DNA of 64,000 nt, from positions 3,348,001-3,412,000 of the forward strand of contig CM039196.1 of assembly GCA_008360975.2 (NCBI GenBank), written 5' to 3'. Below, piece by piece: positions 24,901 through 32,499 of this stretch; position 1 is the stretch's first letter; every line of letters starts with the position of its first letter. The notes beneath the pieces were generated by a model, which was given only the letters and a program-made list of their open reading frames with translations, made no database searches and was not told where the DNA came from. Source of the stretch: Lichenostomus cassidix (Eukaryota > Chordata > Aves > Passeriformes > Meliphagidae). Position numbers and translations under genes: made by a program.

Positions 24901-27900
24901 CTCCAGGGAGTTTTATTCCACCTGTCCCAGATGTTTTTTTGGATGGGGTGAATTGCCCTGTGGAAGAGTCTCTTTTCTCAGTCCACCTGAGCTGGGTGCA
25001 ATGCCCGAGTACAAAACCCCAGCAAAAGCTGTGTTAGTTTGCTGCTGGCCTTGGGTTAACATCACTCCATCCAGATGAGAGCTGGGAATGGGCACAGCAT
25101 CATGGTGGGTGGGGCAGCTCTGGCACGGGGATGGCCAGGAATTCAGAGCCTCATACATCCCCGAGGTGTGAGTGGTGCTCTCTGCCTGCAGGATGGACGA
25201 CCTGGCGCGGATCTCGGACATTCGGGAAGTGCGCTGCAGGGAAACTGTCCAGTACAACATCAAGGTGCTGGAGAGGAAGTGTGCCCTTCACCAGGAGACC
25301 AGGCTGAAGAATTTCTTCCTCGCCAAATGTGCAGACCTCTCCCACTTGAAGGAGCAGGCCAAAGCGAGAGAAGGTAGCAGAGGAGGATGTGTGTGATTGG
25401 GACCCCAAACCCAAAATGTGCAGAGCTGATGGAGGGGCTGCTTATGGTGGTTTATTGAATTGCACCCCAAGGGCAGAGCCCCTGCCCTGACCACAGCTTC
25501 ACCCAGGAAGCAAAAAAAAAGGCTGAACTGGGATAACAGAGGGAGACTGAGTGTCTTGGGGTGCTCTTGGGACAGGGAGCTGCTCCTGTGTGCAGCCATA
25601 TCTCCTTTTATCAGAGAACCACACAATGGTTTGGGTTGGAAAGACTTTAAAGCTCATCTAGGTCCATCCCCTGCCATGGCAGGGACAACTTCCACTGTCC
25701 TGGGTTGCTCCAAGTGCTGTCCAGCCTGGCTTTGGACACTTCCAGGGATCCAGGGGCAGCCACAGCTTCTCTGGGCAACCTGTGCCAGGGCCTCCCCACC
25801 CTCAGAGGGAAGAATTTCTTCCTAACATCTAATCTAATCTAATAATTCTGTCCTCCTGGTGGGTGATCCCATGGTGTTTGCTCCATTCCCATGAGATCCC
25901 TGATATTTTCCTGGAGAAAGAGGCACCCTCTGCCCCTCCAGCGCTGCTCCCTCCTGCCCCAGCACTGCACCAAACCCCACAGCACTGCAAGGAAGGCTCA
26001 GGGAAGGTCAGCCACAACTCTCTGTCTCTTTCTCAGCCTTTGAGGCAGCTGAGAGGGCCAAGAGGAGCCAAAAGGAGATCTATGAGGTGGCCTACAATCG
26101 TCTGCTGGAGCTGACAGATGGAAACATCGATGATTTCTTGGAGGACTTCCTCGAGAAGGACAGGAGATTCTTCATCCTCTTCAGCTATGCCATTAGGCTG
26201 AATGTCAGGAATGTGGGTCTCAGGCAGAGGATCCAGGAGATCCAGGTCTGTTCCAGGCTCTTCCTTTCCCCCTTCTCCAGGCAGCGATTTTGGGTTGGGG
26301 TAGGTTTGTCCTCTGCTGAGTGTCCAGCATCACTGCCCACAGTGGGCACGGGCGGGATTAGGGGGATGCAAAGGAGCAGCCAAAACGGCAACTCGGCTGT
26401 GTTCTCAGAGCTAAACGTGTCTCAATGCTGCCACCGTGTACCCAGCAAAAATACTGCAGCGTCCCGCAGAGCCAGCAGCTTCCTCCAGCAGTGTGGGGCT
26501 GCCTGGAGCGGGAAATGGGGTTATCCATCCCCTGCTTTCCCGCCTGGGATGTCCCCAGGGCTGAGAAATGTCCCCAGCCTCCCTCTGGCACGGCAGGTAG
26601 GATTCCATCAGTACCCCCCCACCCGTTTGTGTGTCCACAGGACGATATGATGGCCATGACAGAGGAGCATAAACAAGCAGAGACAAGCCGGACTCAGGTC
26701 CTGAAGGAGCTGGAGGTATGGTGGCCATGAATTCCCTCTGGAAGAGCAGCACATCCCTGTCTGTCCCAGCACTTGTCCTAGGGGGTCTGGAGCCTTGAGT
26801 CTCCCTCACTGGAGACACTCAAGAACAGTCTGGACACAATGGTTTTCCCTGTGCTCTGAGCTGACCCTGCCTGAGCAGAGGTTGGACCACATGATTCTGT
26901 CTCCAGATTGAAACTGGGCAGCAGTGGGATCAGAGAGGGACAGTGTGACACCTGGCAAAACCTTTGCTGACAGGCACAAATAACAGAGACCACCGAGGAA
27001 GCCAACTGGTATGAGAGCAAATGCAAGGAGAGCAGCAAAGCCCTGGGACAGATCCAATCCCGCATGGAGACCCTCCTGAAGGACATGGAGTGTGACACTT
27101 CAATGATGGTGAAGCCTCTTGGGGAGAGCTTGGTGCCAGTTTTTGGTAGGTCAGGGCTGCCCATCTTCCTGTGCCATGTGCCCTGGTCTGTGTCTCTCCA
27201 CCACTTGTGTTTTAATTGAGATTTTTTTTGCCCCTTTTGTCACCCATGTGTGTCCCCAAGGTGAGTTTGCAGTGCCGAATTCCCAGCAAATTTGGGAGCT
27301 GAGTTGGATGTATAAACATCCCAAATCCCCATCTTGGCTCTGGGAGTTGAAGCGAGGTGGGGGTTTGCCTCTTCTCCCAGCAAGATGACAAGAGGAATTG
27401 CAAGAGGGGAGGTTCAGGTTGGATATTAGGAAAAGTTTCTTCAATGAAATGGTGGCCAAGCGTTGGAACAGATCCTCCAGGGAAGGGTTGGAGTCTCCAT
27501 CCTTGAAGAGTTCCAAAAATAAAATGGATGTGGCACTTCATGGTGTGGTTTGGCAGGTGTGGGATATTTGTTTGAAGGTTGGACTTGGTGATCTTGGAGG
27601 TCTGTCCAAGATTCAGAGGGGACCAACCTTAAGGACTCTGTGATTCCATGATTCCATGACCCAGCCTTTGCTCCCCTGACCTTGGGGAGTCAGGCTGGCA
27701 GCCAGGGCTGGGTTTGGGCAGGCTCCTGGTGTGGGGACACTGCGGGACACTGCTCCTTCCCACCCAGGCCCCGTGGAGGACAAGATCAAGGAGTTCCTGC
27801 TGAGGGAATCCCTGCTGCGCTACACCTCCATGGACCGTGAGGAACGCTCCCAGGCCTTCATCAGCCCCCTGCAGGGACCCTCCAGCCTCCTCTGGGTCAT

Positions 27901-28261
27901 GGACAGGGCCAAGCTCTGCCCACCACCCCCCAGCCTGGAGAGAGCTGAACTCGAAACCGGTGAGCAGGGAGGAGGGAGAGAGGCTGTGGCCAAACAGCAG
28001 CCATTCTCCAATTCCCCCATGGCTGCCACATGTCCTTCCCAATCCATCCCAACCAGCCTGCCCTGCCCCACCGGGTGTGTGAGGCCTGTAAAGCTGTGTA
28101 TTATGGGCTGGCCACTCTCTTGGGCAGGGGAAGAGCCTCTGGACAGGGATCAGCTGCGTCGGCTCGTTACCCAGAGGCACGAGGAGGAGCTGGCCAAGCC
28201 CCAGAGCTCGGGCAGGAAGAGGAGGGGACTCACATCACATAGCCTAGAAGAGACGGATTAA
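21904..28261 (+). CDS. CCDC63: CCDC63, coiled-coil protein of the outer dynein arm docking family (11 exons)
   Basis: Joined coding exons: 21904-21909, 22245-22408, 22799-22988, 24073-24192, 24670-24851, 25192-25373, 26037-26245, 26641-26715, 26974-27145, 27768-27959 and 28128-28261. All junctions are GT-AG and phases agree, giving 541 codons plus stop, close to the 563 residues I recall for human CCDC63. The protein is a charged, mostly alpha-helical coiled coil with no catalytic domain. The stretch around residues 161-190 (VQYNTIMTRNSRLREENRSL) matches the wording of the ODA docking-complex subunit 2/CCDC114-CCDC63 family. Family knowledge: mouse CCDC63 is needed for sperm flagellum formation. 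Synteny between PPP1CC and MYL2 separates it from its paralogue CCDC114 (ODAD1). A short basic segment (GRKRRG) sits near the C-terminus. The first two codons are the least certain part. Confidence 0.9.
22245..22408 (+). CDS. CCDC63: CCDC63 exon 2
   Basis: Follows a strong pyrimidine tract and GCAG acceptor and ends at GTGAGT. It encodes about residues 3-57, ending DADIWRQIQAQ and a split Glu codon. Confidence 0.85.
22453..22708 (-). repeat. CR1 LINE fragment in CCDC63 intron 2
   Basis: 'atagaattccatagg', 'ttgctccacaccctgtcc', 'gccttggacgcttccaggg', 'ctcatcttttaatttaaaac' and 'ccctcttgtcttatcacc' are successive minus-strand CR1 phrases. The copy fills most of the 390-base intron, only about 45 bases from the exon 2 donor. 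Confidence 0.92.
22799..22988 (+). CDS. CCDC63: CCDC63 exon 3
   Basis: Acceptor TTTTTGCAG, donor GTGAGA. Encodes residues 58-120 including EHRHVTIMLSQFYTPRN, rich in Lys, Arg and Glu as expected of a coiled coil. It ends in phase 0. Confidence 0.93.
24073..24192 (+). CDS. CCDC63: CCDC63 exon 4
   Basis: Follows GTGTGTGTGTGCAG and ends at GTAAGG. Encodes 40 residues beginning VVELEKQIVKQRN with clear heptad-like spacing, phase 0 at both ends. Confidence 0.93.
24670..24851 (+). CDS. CCDC63: CCDC63 exon 5
   Basis: Acceptor CTCTCCCCAG, donor GTAGGT. Encodes residues 161-220 with the family-typical NTIMTRNSRLREEN segment. It ends with two bases of a split Trp codon. Confidence 0.95.
25192..25373 (+). 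CDS. CCDC63: CCDC63 exon 6
   Basis: Acceptor CTGCCTGCAG, donor GTAGCA. Encodes residues 222-281, MDDLARISDIREVRCRETV onward, and ends in phase 1. Confidence 0.93.
25611..25846 (-). repeat. CR1 LINE fragment in CCDC63 intron 6
   Basis: 'cacacaatggtttgggttgg', 'cttccactgtcctgggttgc', 'gggatccaggggcagccac' and 'gggcaacctgtgccagggcc' identify a minus-strand CR1 of the same type as the 17.5 kb copy. Confidence 0.93.
26037..26245 (+). CDS. CCDC63: CCDC63 exon 7
   Basis: Acceptor CTCTTTCTCAG, donor GTCTGT. Encodes residues 283-351 including LLELTDGNIDDFLEDFLEK, which is less strictly coiled-coil. It ends in phase 0. Confidence 0.93.
26641..26715 (+). CDS. CCDC63: CCDC63 exon 8
   Basis: Short 25-codon exon, acceptor TGTCCACAG, donor GTATGG, encoding DDMMAMTEEHKQAETSRTQV and five more residues. 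It is phase 0 at both ends, so skipping would keep frame. Confidence 0.9.
26776..26915 (+). repeat. CR1 LINE fragment in CCDC63 intron 8
   Basis: 'tccctcactggagacactc', 'aagaacagtctggacacaat', 'tgctctgagctgaccctgcc' and 'gaggttggaccacatgattc' match the plus-strand 3' part of an older CR1 subfamily. It makes up over half of this 258-base intron. Confidence 0.8.
26974..27145 (+). CDS. CCDC63: CCDC63 exon 9
   Basis: Acceptor TTGCTGACAG, donor GTAGGT. Encodes residues 377-433 beginning AQITETTEEANWYESK, and ends in phase 1 after PVF. Confidence 0.93.
27363..27658 (+). repeat. CR1 LINE fragment in CCDC63 intron 9
   Basis: Plus-strand CR1: 'tgcctcttctcccagcaaga', 'ttcaggttggatattagg', 'gttggacttggtgatcttgg', ending in two ATTCCATG units, the element's own 3' tail repeat. 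The 3' end is therefore intact while the 5' end is truncated. Confidence 0.93.
27768..27959 (+). CDS. CCDC63: CCDC63 exon 10
   Basis: Acceptor CCCACCCAG, donor GTGAGC. Encodes residues 435-497, PVEDKIKEFLLRESLLRYTS onward, with a proline-rich stretch (CPPPPSLE) near its end. Confidence 0.93.
28128..28261 (+). CDS. CCDC63: CCDC63 exon 11 (terminal)
   Basis: Acceptor CTTGGGCAG. Encodes residues 499-541, EEPLDRDQLRRLVTQRHEEE onward, ending SHSLEETD and TAA at 28259-28261. The basic, serine-rich tail resembles disordered C-termini of the family. Confidence 0.92.
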
Positions 28262-28262
28262 A
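28257..28262 (+). terminator. CCDC63: CCDC63 poly(A) signal overlapping the stop codon
   Basis: ATTAAA begins inside the last coding codon and includes the whole TAA stop. No AATAAA or other close variant is evident in the next 300 bases. Cleavage 10-30 bases downstream would leave a 3' UTR of roughly 15-30 bases. Assignment is inferred. Confidence 0.45.
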
Positions 28263-28289
28263 GAAGCAGTTTTTCATTCTCGAGCTTCT

Positions 28290-28650
28290 GCGTCCTGGAC
28301 ATCATTCCATCTGCCTTCCCTGGGAGGAGCCCAACACCTTCCACAGGCTTCAGGACCTTGCCAGATGATATTTTGGTGTGGCTTCATCCACAGCTGGGGG
28401 GCAGGATCAGCTGCTCTAGCACGGGGTGACATCCCTGTCACACAACCCAACAGCCAGAGATGGGGACCATGATCCCAATGCTGCTCCGTGCCCGAGGACA
28501 GGGCCTGGGAAACAGGGGATGGATGTGCTTGCAGGATATTCCCTGCTAAGCTGGCAGAATCTGACAGCTCTCTGCTGCCTACAGTAACTCTGAGCTCAGC
28601 GCTGGCCCTGGACACACACACCACACAAACCAAGCACTGCTGGATTTCCT
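28290..28650. other. Gap between convergent CCDC63 and MYL2
   Basis: About 360 bases of unique, moderately GC-rich sequence with no repeat or gene that I recognise. It separates the two convergent 3' ends. Confidence 0.6.
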
Positions 28651-28665
28651 CTTGCCAAAAGGCAG

Positions 28666-28671
28666 TTTAAT
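28666..28671 (-). terminator. MYL2: MYL2 poly(A) signal
   Basis: The minus strand reads ATTAAA here, about 117 bases after the MYL2 stop codon, which suits the short 3' UTR usual for this gene. The exact cleavage site is not visible. Confidence 0.6.
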
Positions 28672-28787
28672 GTGGATGCCATTCCCGTGCCAAATTCCCA
28701 GGCACATGCCTCTCCAGGGGAAGAGGAAAGGGAACCCCCGTGTGACCTGGGGAGAGGTGATCTTGCAGTGCCAGCCCTGAGCCTGGC

Positions 28788-28886
28788 CTAGTCCTTCTCT
28801 TCGCCGTGAGTGATGACATGGACCAGGTTCTTGTAATCCAGGTTGCCAGACATGTCCGGAGGGAAGGCTGCGAACATCTGATCGAT
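28788..28886 (-). CDS. MYL2: MYL2 exon 7 (terminal)
   Basis: Encodes [20 protein letters not shown] and [12 protein letters not shown], then TAG. The acceptor reads CCCGGCAG. It contains the last degenerate EF-hand. Confidence 0.97.
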   Translation of the reverse strand: MDQMFAAFPPDMSGNLDYKNLVHVITHGEEKD

Positions 28887-31800
28887 CTGCCGGGGTGAAA
28901 AGGTGGCATGGGAGGGGTTTGGGACCGGGGCTGGGAGGAGGGATGGGGTTTGTTGGGATGGAGGGTGTGGGATGCTGGCAGAGGGTGGGAAGGAGCTCCT
29001 ACCTCTTCCTGGGAAAACCTCTCTCCCTGCGTCATCAGCATTTCTTTGATGCTGCAAACAGGAGAGCATAATGAGCACAAGGGAGGTTCTTGTGGTGACA
29101 TTGCCCCTCACCCCCCTGCCCCAGCTATCCCTGCACTCACTAGGCAGATTTCAGGCCTTTCCCCTCTGGATCAAACACCTTGAATGCATTCAGGATCGTC
29201 TCCTCCGGGTCGGCACCTGCAGGTGACAAAGCCATGGAGATGCTGAAGTAGGAAGCCAGCTGCAGCCTCGTGCTTCCCCCAGCCTTGGGGGAAAGATGGG
29301 GGGCAGAGTGGAAAGTGGGGTCCCTGCAGGAATGCTGACCCTGCAGCTGGAGTTTGGAGTGAAGCTGGTGGCATGCAGAGGAGCAGAGAGCAGGCGGTGT
29401 CGCCGCCGCTCCGGCATCCGGCATTTATCTAATCTGTGGAGTGTATTTATAGAGCTCCAGGCACAGCCCCTGGGGCCCTGGGAGCTCTTGGAGATCTGCA
29501 GGGGGCTGCATTCCTTGGGTTAAGTGTGTGATTCAGGGTGCAGCCGGATGGGATGGTGGGTTAAATTCTGGCTGTAGCCAGGGTGGCCACTGGTGGCATT
29601 GCTGGTGTCAGCAGGTCCTGCAAGAACTCCTGTCCCCTCTTTCTATGGGGACAGCAGCAGCATGGCCATCTGGGTTTTGTAAAGGGCTGGGGAAGCTGGT
29701 TTTTTGATGGAGACCATCTGATACCCCCCAAAATGTTGGGGTGATGTGGGATGAGATCTGGATCTCTGGACCTAGGGATGGTTGGCATTGCAAATCAGCA
29801 GGATTTGGGGCACAGGGATGCCACTGACCACCACTGACCACCCTCCAGCTCCCCAGGTGTTCTCTCACCCTTGAGCTTCTCCCCAAACATGGTGAGGAAC
29901 ACGGTGAAGTTGATTGGGCCAGGTGCCTCCTTTATCATCTCATCGATCTCCTCGTTTTTCACGTTCAGGCGCCCTGGGGAGAGCAGCTTTGGGTCAATGG
30001 TGGGTCTGTGTCCAGCTCTGCGTGCTGGGGGCTAAAAATACACACCACAGGACCCTTCCCTGGGGGCTTTTCCCCCACTGGAGGGAAGTGGCACATCTCT
30101 GGGGAGCAACCTCTGACAAGGAATGGAAGTAGAAATAGTGAGGTGGGAGAATCATCTCCAGCTCTGGCTTCTCAATTTCCAGGATCATAGAAAAGAGGGA
30201 TGCGAAGGGCTGAGCTGTGCTGCTTCCTTCCCTCGTTGCCCCATGGATCAGCCTGTTTCAGCCCTCTTTGGAAGTTGTTTTGGCTCAAGACCACCAACTC
30301 TGGGGCTCTCTCTGTCCTTTTTCCTGAGGCTGGGTTGTCCTTGGAACCCCCCTGCCCCCTGCTGATTCATGCTGACCTCTGATGGGAGAGCCAAACTCAC
30401 AGCCTCCCACAAATCCCCTAAATCCCCTTAATGCCCACACCCCCCTGGGATGCCGTGGGATGGGCACAGCCAGGTGCTTCTGAGCAGGGAAAAGCCAGGG
30501 AGGGTTTGACTATGTAATCCAAAATATTTGTGGCTCTGGTGCCAAGGGGATAAACCAGAGCTGCTGTGGGAGCTGCTCTGGGTTACCCATGAGGGATCTC
30601 CCGGGCTTGGGTTTGGATCAGGAGGGTTTTGGCAAAATGGGAGATGAGGTTAACAACAGGTGCTTCGTTAAATGAGAGTTCCCTGCTCATTTCCCAATGA
30701 ACAGGTCTAATTTGGGGGAGGGGGAGCTGCTGAGAAGGGTCTCACCCAGGGCAGCGAAGGTGTCTCTCAGATCCGCCTTGTCGATGAAGCCATCCCGGTT
30801 CTGATCCATGATGGTGAATGCCTGGAGCCACAGGAGGAGGGCAGGGAGCACGGGGAGAGGGAGAATTGTCAACCTTTGCAGAGGCTTTGATACCTTTCTC
30901 CTTCTCCCCTCAGCCTGGATGGCACAAGAACACTTTGAGCACCCCGAGGATGGGCTCTGGGGACCTCACCCACCCTAATCCTGCACAATCCTACACCCTG
31001 GGGTGACAACAACCCAAACCCCAATGCTGCACAAACCCTTTCCTTGGCAAAAGCCCTCTCACCCCAGCATGACACCAGGGACAGCCTGAGCCTTCAGCTC
31101 CTCCAGCTAGGGCCAGTTATCCCTGAACTGGAATCTGCACAGCACCATGTGCAGATGGGGAGCAAGCTAGGAGATGTTCTCCAAGCTCCCCTGGGTGCTG
31201 CAGGCTCCTCTGCGGGATTCAGGCTCCTTGGTAGGTTGGAGGCAATGCTGATTTCACAGTGTCACTGAGTTGTTATTCTCACTTTTAAAATAAAACGACC
31301 CAAACCCGGCTGTGCTGCCTCCTGGTGTGAACCAGCTGCCACTTGAGAACACCAAGGAAAGAGCTGAAGGTCACATCACATCAAGGACCCTCCGTCCTTC
31401 CCACCAAACCCACCTACCTCTTTGAATTCCTGGATCTGGGCCTGCTCAAACATGGAGAAGACATTGGAATTAGCACCTTCAATCCTCTTCTTGGCTTTCT
31501 TGGGTGCCTGCGGGGGTCCAAGTATGTACCATTAACTCACTGGCTTTTTATGGGGTGGAATAAAAGTGTGAAACTGCCCTATTCTTAGTCGTGACTCCTT
31601 CATGGTAGCTCTGGGCTGGGGCTTTCTTCCCTAGGGGTTTTGTGGTTTCCTGCTGCAGCTCTGGGATGGTGAGAGGAATTAAGATTTCTGCTTAAATTAG
31701 AGCTGCTGGTGAATTTAGCCAAACAGGTCCAAGGAAAGATGAGGAGTGAAATCCCTTCTCCCAGTGGCAGGTAAAAGGGTGAGCACTGGGGTGAGATATC

Positions 31801-32372
31801 CCCGTTGGAACCCTGGCTTTGGGAGCACTGCTGAGCTTGCACACCAGGGTTGTGGCCAGTCAGTGCTTCCTTACCCTGCTGTACAGATATTAAAATGTGG
31901 CTTAATTAAAAACCTGCCTCCTCCTGCACTGAGGCTTGAAACAACCAGAAATGGGTCAATGTGTGTTTTAAAGAGGACTGTAGAGCCCCTCACTGTCCCA
32001 CCCTGCCCATCTTCCCTCATTCCAGCGTCCATTCCTGCAGACATTTCCTCTCGTCGGGAGGAAGGTTTTGGGGGGACAAAACGGCCCTTCCTCTCACTGC
32101 ATGAAGGAAGGGAAAGGAGAAAAATGGCATTTGGACCCCCAAACCCTCTGCCGTCATTCAAAAGCTCTGCTAGCACGGGAGACACCTCCCTGTTCCCTGT
32201 GGGATCCTGCTGATCCAGCCAGATGCTCCCCAATTTGCTCACCCCTTTTCCCGGGCAGAAAAGAACCTCAGCCTTATCTCCCTGTTGCCTCCACCACTCT
32301 CTGCCCATTCTGCTGAAAAATAATGGCTTTTGTCTCTTCCTGCCGGAGTTTTGGGCTCTCGGTACTCACCAT
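28788..32372 (-). CDS. MYL2: MYL2, myosin regulatory light chain 2, ventricular/cardiac (7 exons, complete)
   Basis: Joined minus-strand exons: 32372-32370, 31507-31418, 30821-30746, 29973-29869, 29216-29141, 29051-29003 and 28886-28788. They total 498 bases, encoding 165 residues. The product is the EF-hand light chain that wraps the lever arm of heart and slow muscle myosin heavy chain and tunes force through phosphorylation. Ser15 in the [12 protein letters not shown] segment is the known MLCK site. The one functional calcium/magnesium EF-hand loop is [12 protein letters not shown] at residues 37-48. Later EF-hands are degenerate, as in the family. Against the human sequence as I remember it, one residue is missing in GKG-LKSAYIKEML, and 165 residues is the avian length. 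The residue before SGNLDYKN is Met; Val is usual in my memory. Confidence 0.98.
29003..29051 (-). CDS. MYL2: MYL2 exon 6
   Basis: A 49-base exon completing a split Tyr codon, then [16 protein letters not shown], with a GTAGGA donor. Confidence 0.97.
29141..29216 (-). CDS. MYL2: MYL2 exon 5
   Basis: Encodes [20 protein letters not shown] then LKSA, with split codons at both ends. The acceptor is CACCTGCAG and the donor GTGAGT. Confidence 0.97.
29869..29973 (-). CDS. MYL2: MYL2 exon 4
   Basis: Encodes [20 protein letters not shown] and [14 protein letters not shown] (residues 58-91). The acceptor is CTCCCCAG and the donor GTGAGA. Confidence 0.97.
30746..30821 (-). CDS. MYL2: MYL2 exon 3
   Basis: Encodes residues 32-56, [20 protein letters not shown] then TFAAL. 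This holds the full canonical EF-hand loop whose acidic positions (D37, N39, D41, D48) bind the divalent ion. Confidence 0.98.
31418..31507 (-). CDS. MYL2: MYL2 exon 2
   Basis: Encodes residues 2-31: the lysine-rich [11 protein letters not shown] extension, phosphorylatable Ser15 and the start of the first helix ([10 protein letters not shown]). Confidence 0.98.
32370..32372 (-). CDS. MYL2: MYL2 exon 1 (start codon only)
   Basis: The minus strand reads GCC ATG followed immediately by the donor GTGAGT, so exon 1 contributes only the initiator Met after its 5' UTR. The next exon begins GCA (Ala2) in phase 0, giving MAPKKAKK. An ATG-only first coding exon is, to my knowledge, an old feature of this gene family. 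Confidence 0.93.
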
Positions 32373-32443
32373 GGCTTCGCTCAGCCGCCGATGTCGCTGT
32401 GAGGGATGTCCCGGAGGCACTCCCTCCCTCCCCCCGGCTGAAA

Positions 32444-32453
32444 CAATAAATAC
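32444..32453 (-). promoter_or_regulatory. MYL2: TATA-like element of MYL2
   Basis: Minus strand GTATTTATTG lies about 75 bases upstream of the ATG and 15-20 bases downstream of the MEF2 site, the expected place for the TATA element of a cardiac MLC2 promoter. The start site would fall near 32420. Confidence 0.6.
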
Positions 32454-32466
32454 ACCCCCCTCGGGG

Positions 32467-32494
32467 TTAAAAATAGCCCCATGCCCACTTTTGG
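32467..32494 (-). promoter_or_regulatory. MYL2: HF-1a / HF-1b-MEF2 cardiac element of MYL2
   Basis: On the minus strand CCAAAAGTGG (32494-32485) is followed by GCATGGGG and then CTATTTTTAA (32476-32467), a perfect MEF2 site. This order and spacing is that of the HF-1a/HF-1b element described in the rodent ventricular MLC-2 promoter and known to give ventricle-specific expression. Its retention here, with only one or two base changes as I remember the rat site, is strong evidence that the promoter works in heart. Confidence 0.85.
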
Positions 32495-32499
32495 CTGTA

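Noticed and set aside
26125..29947. ATCGAT copies in CCDC63 exon 7 and MYL2 exons 4 and 7
   Set aside because: They lie in codons (for example Ile-Asp) and are explained by coding constraint, so they were left out of the intronic motif count.
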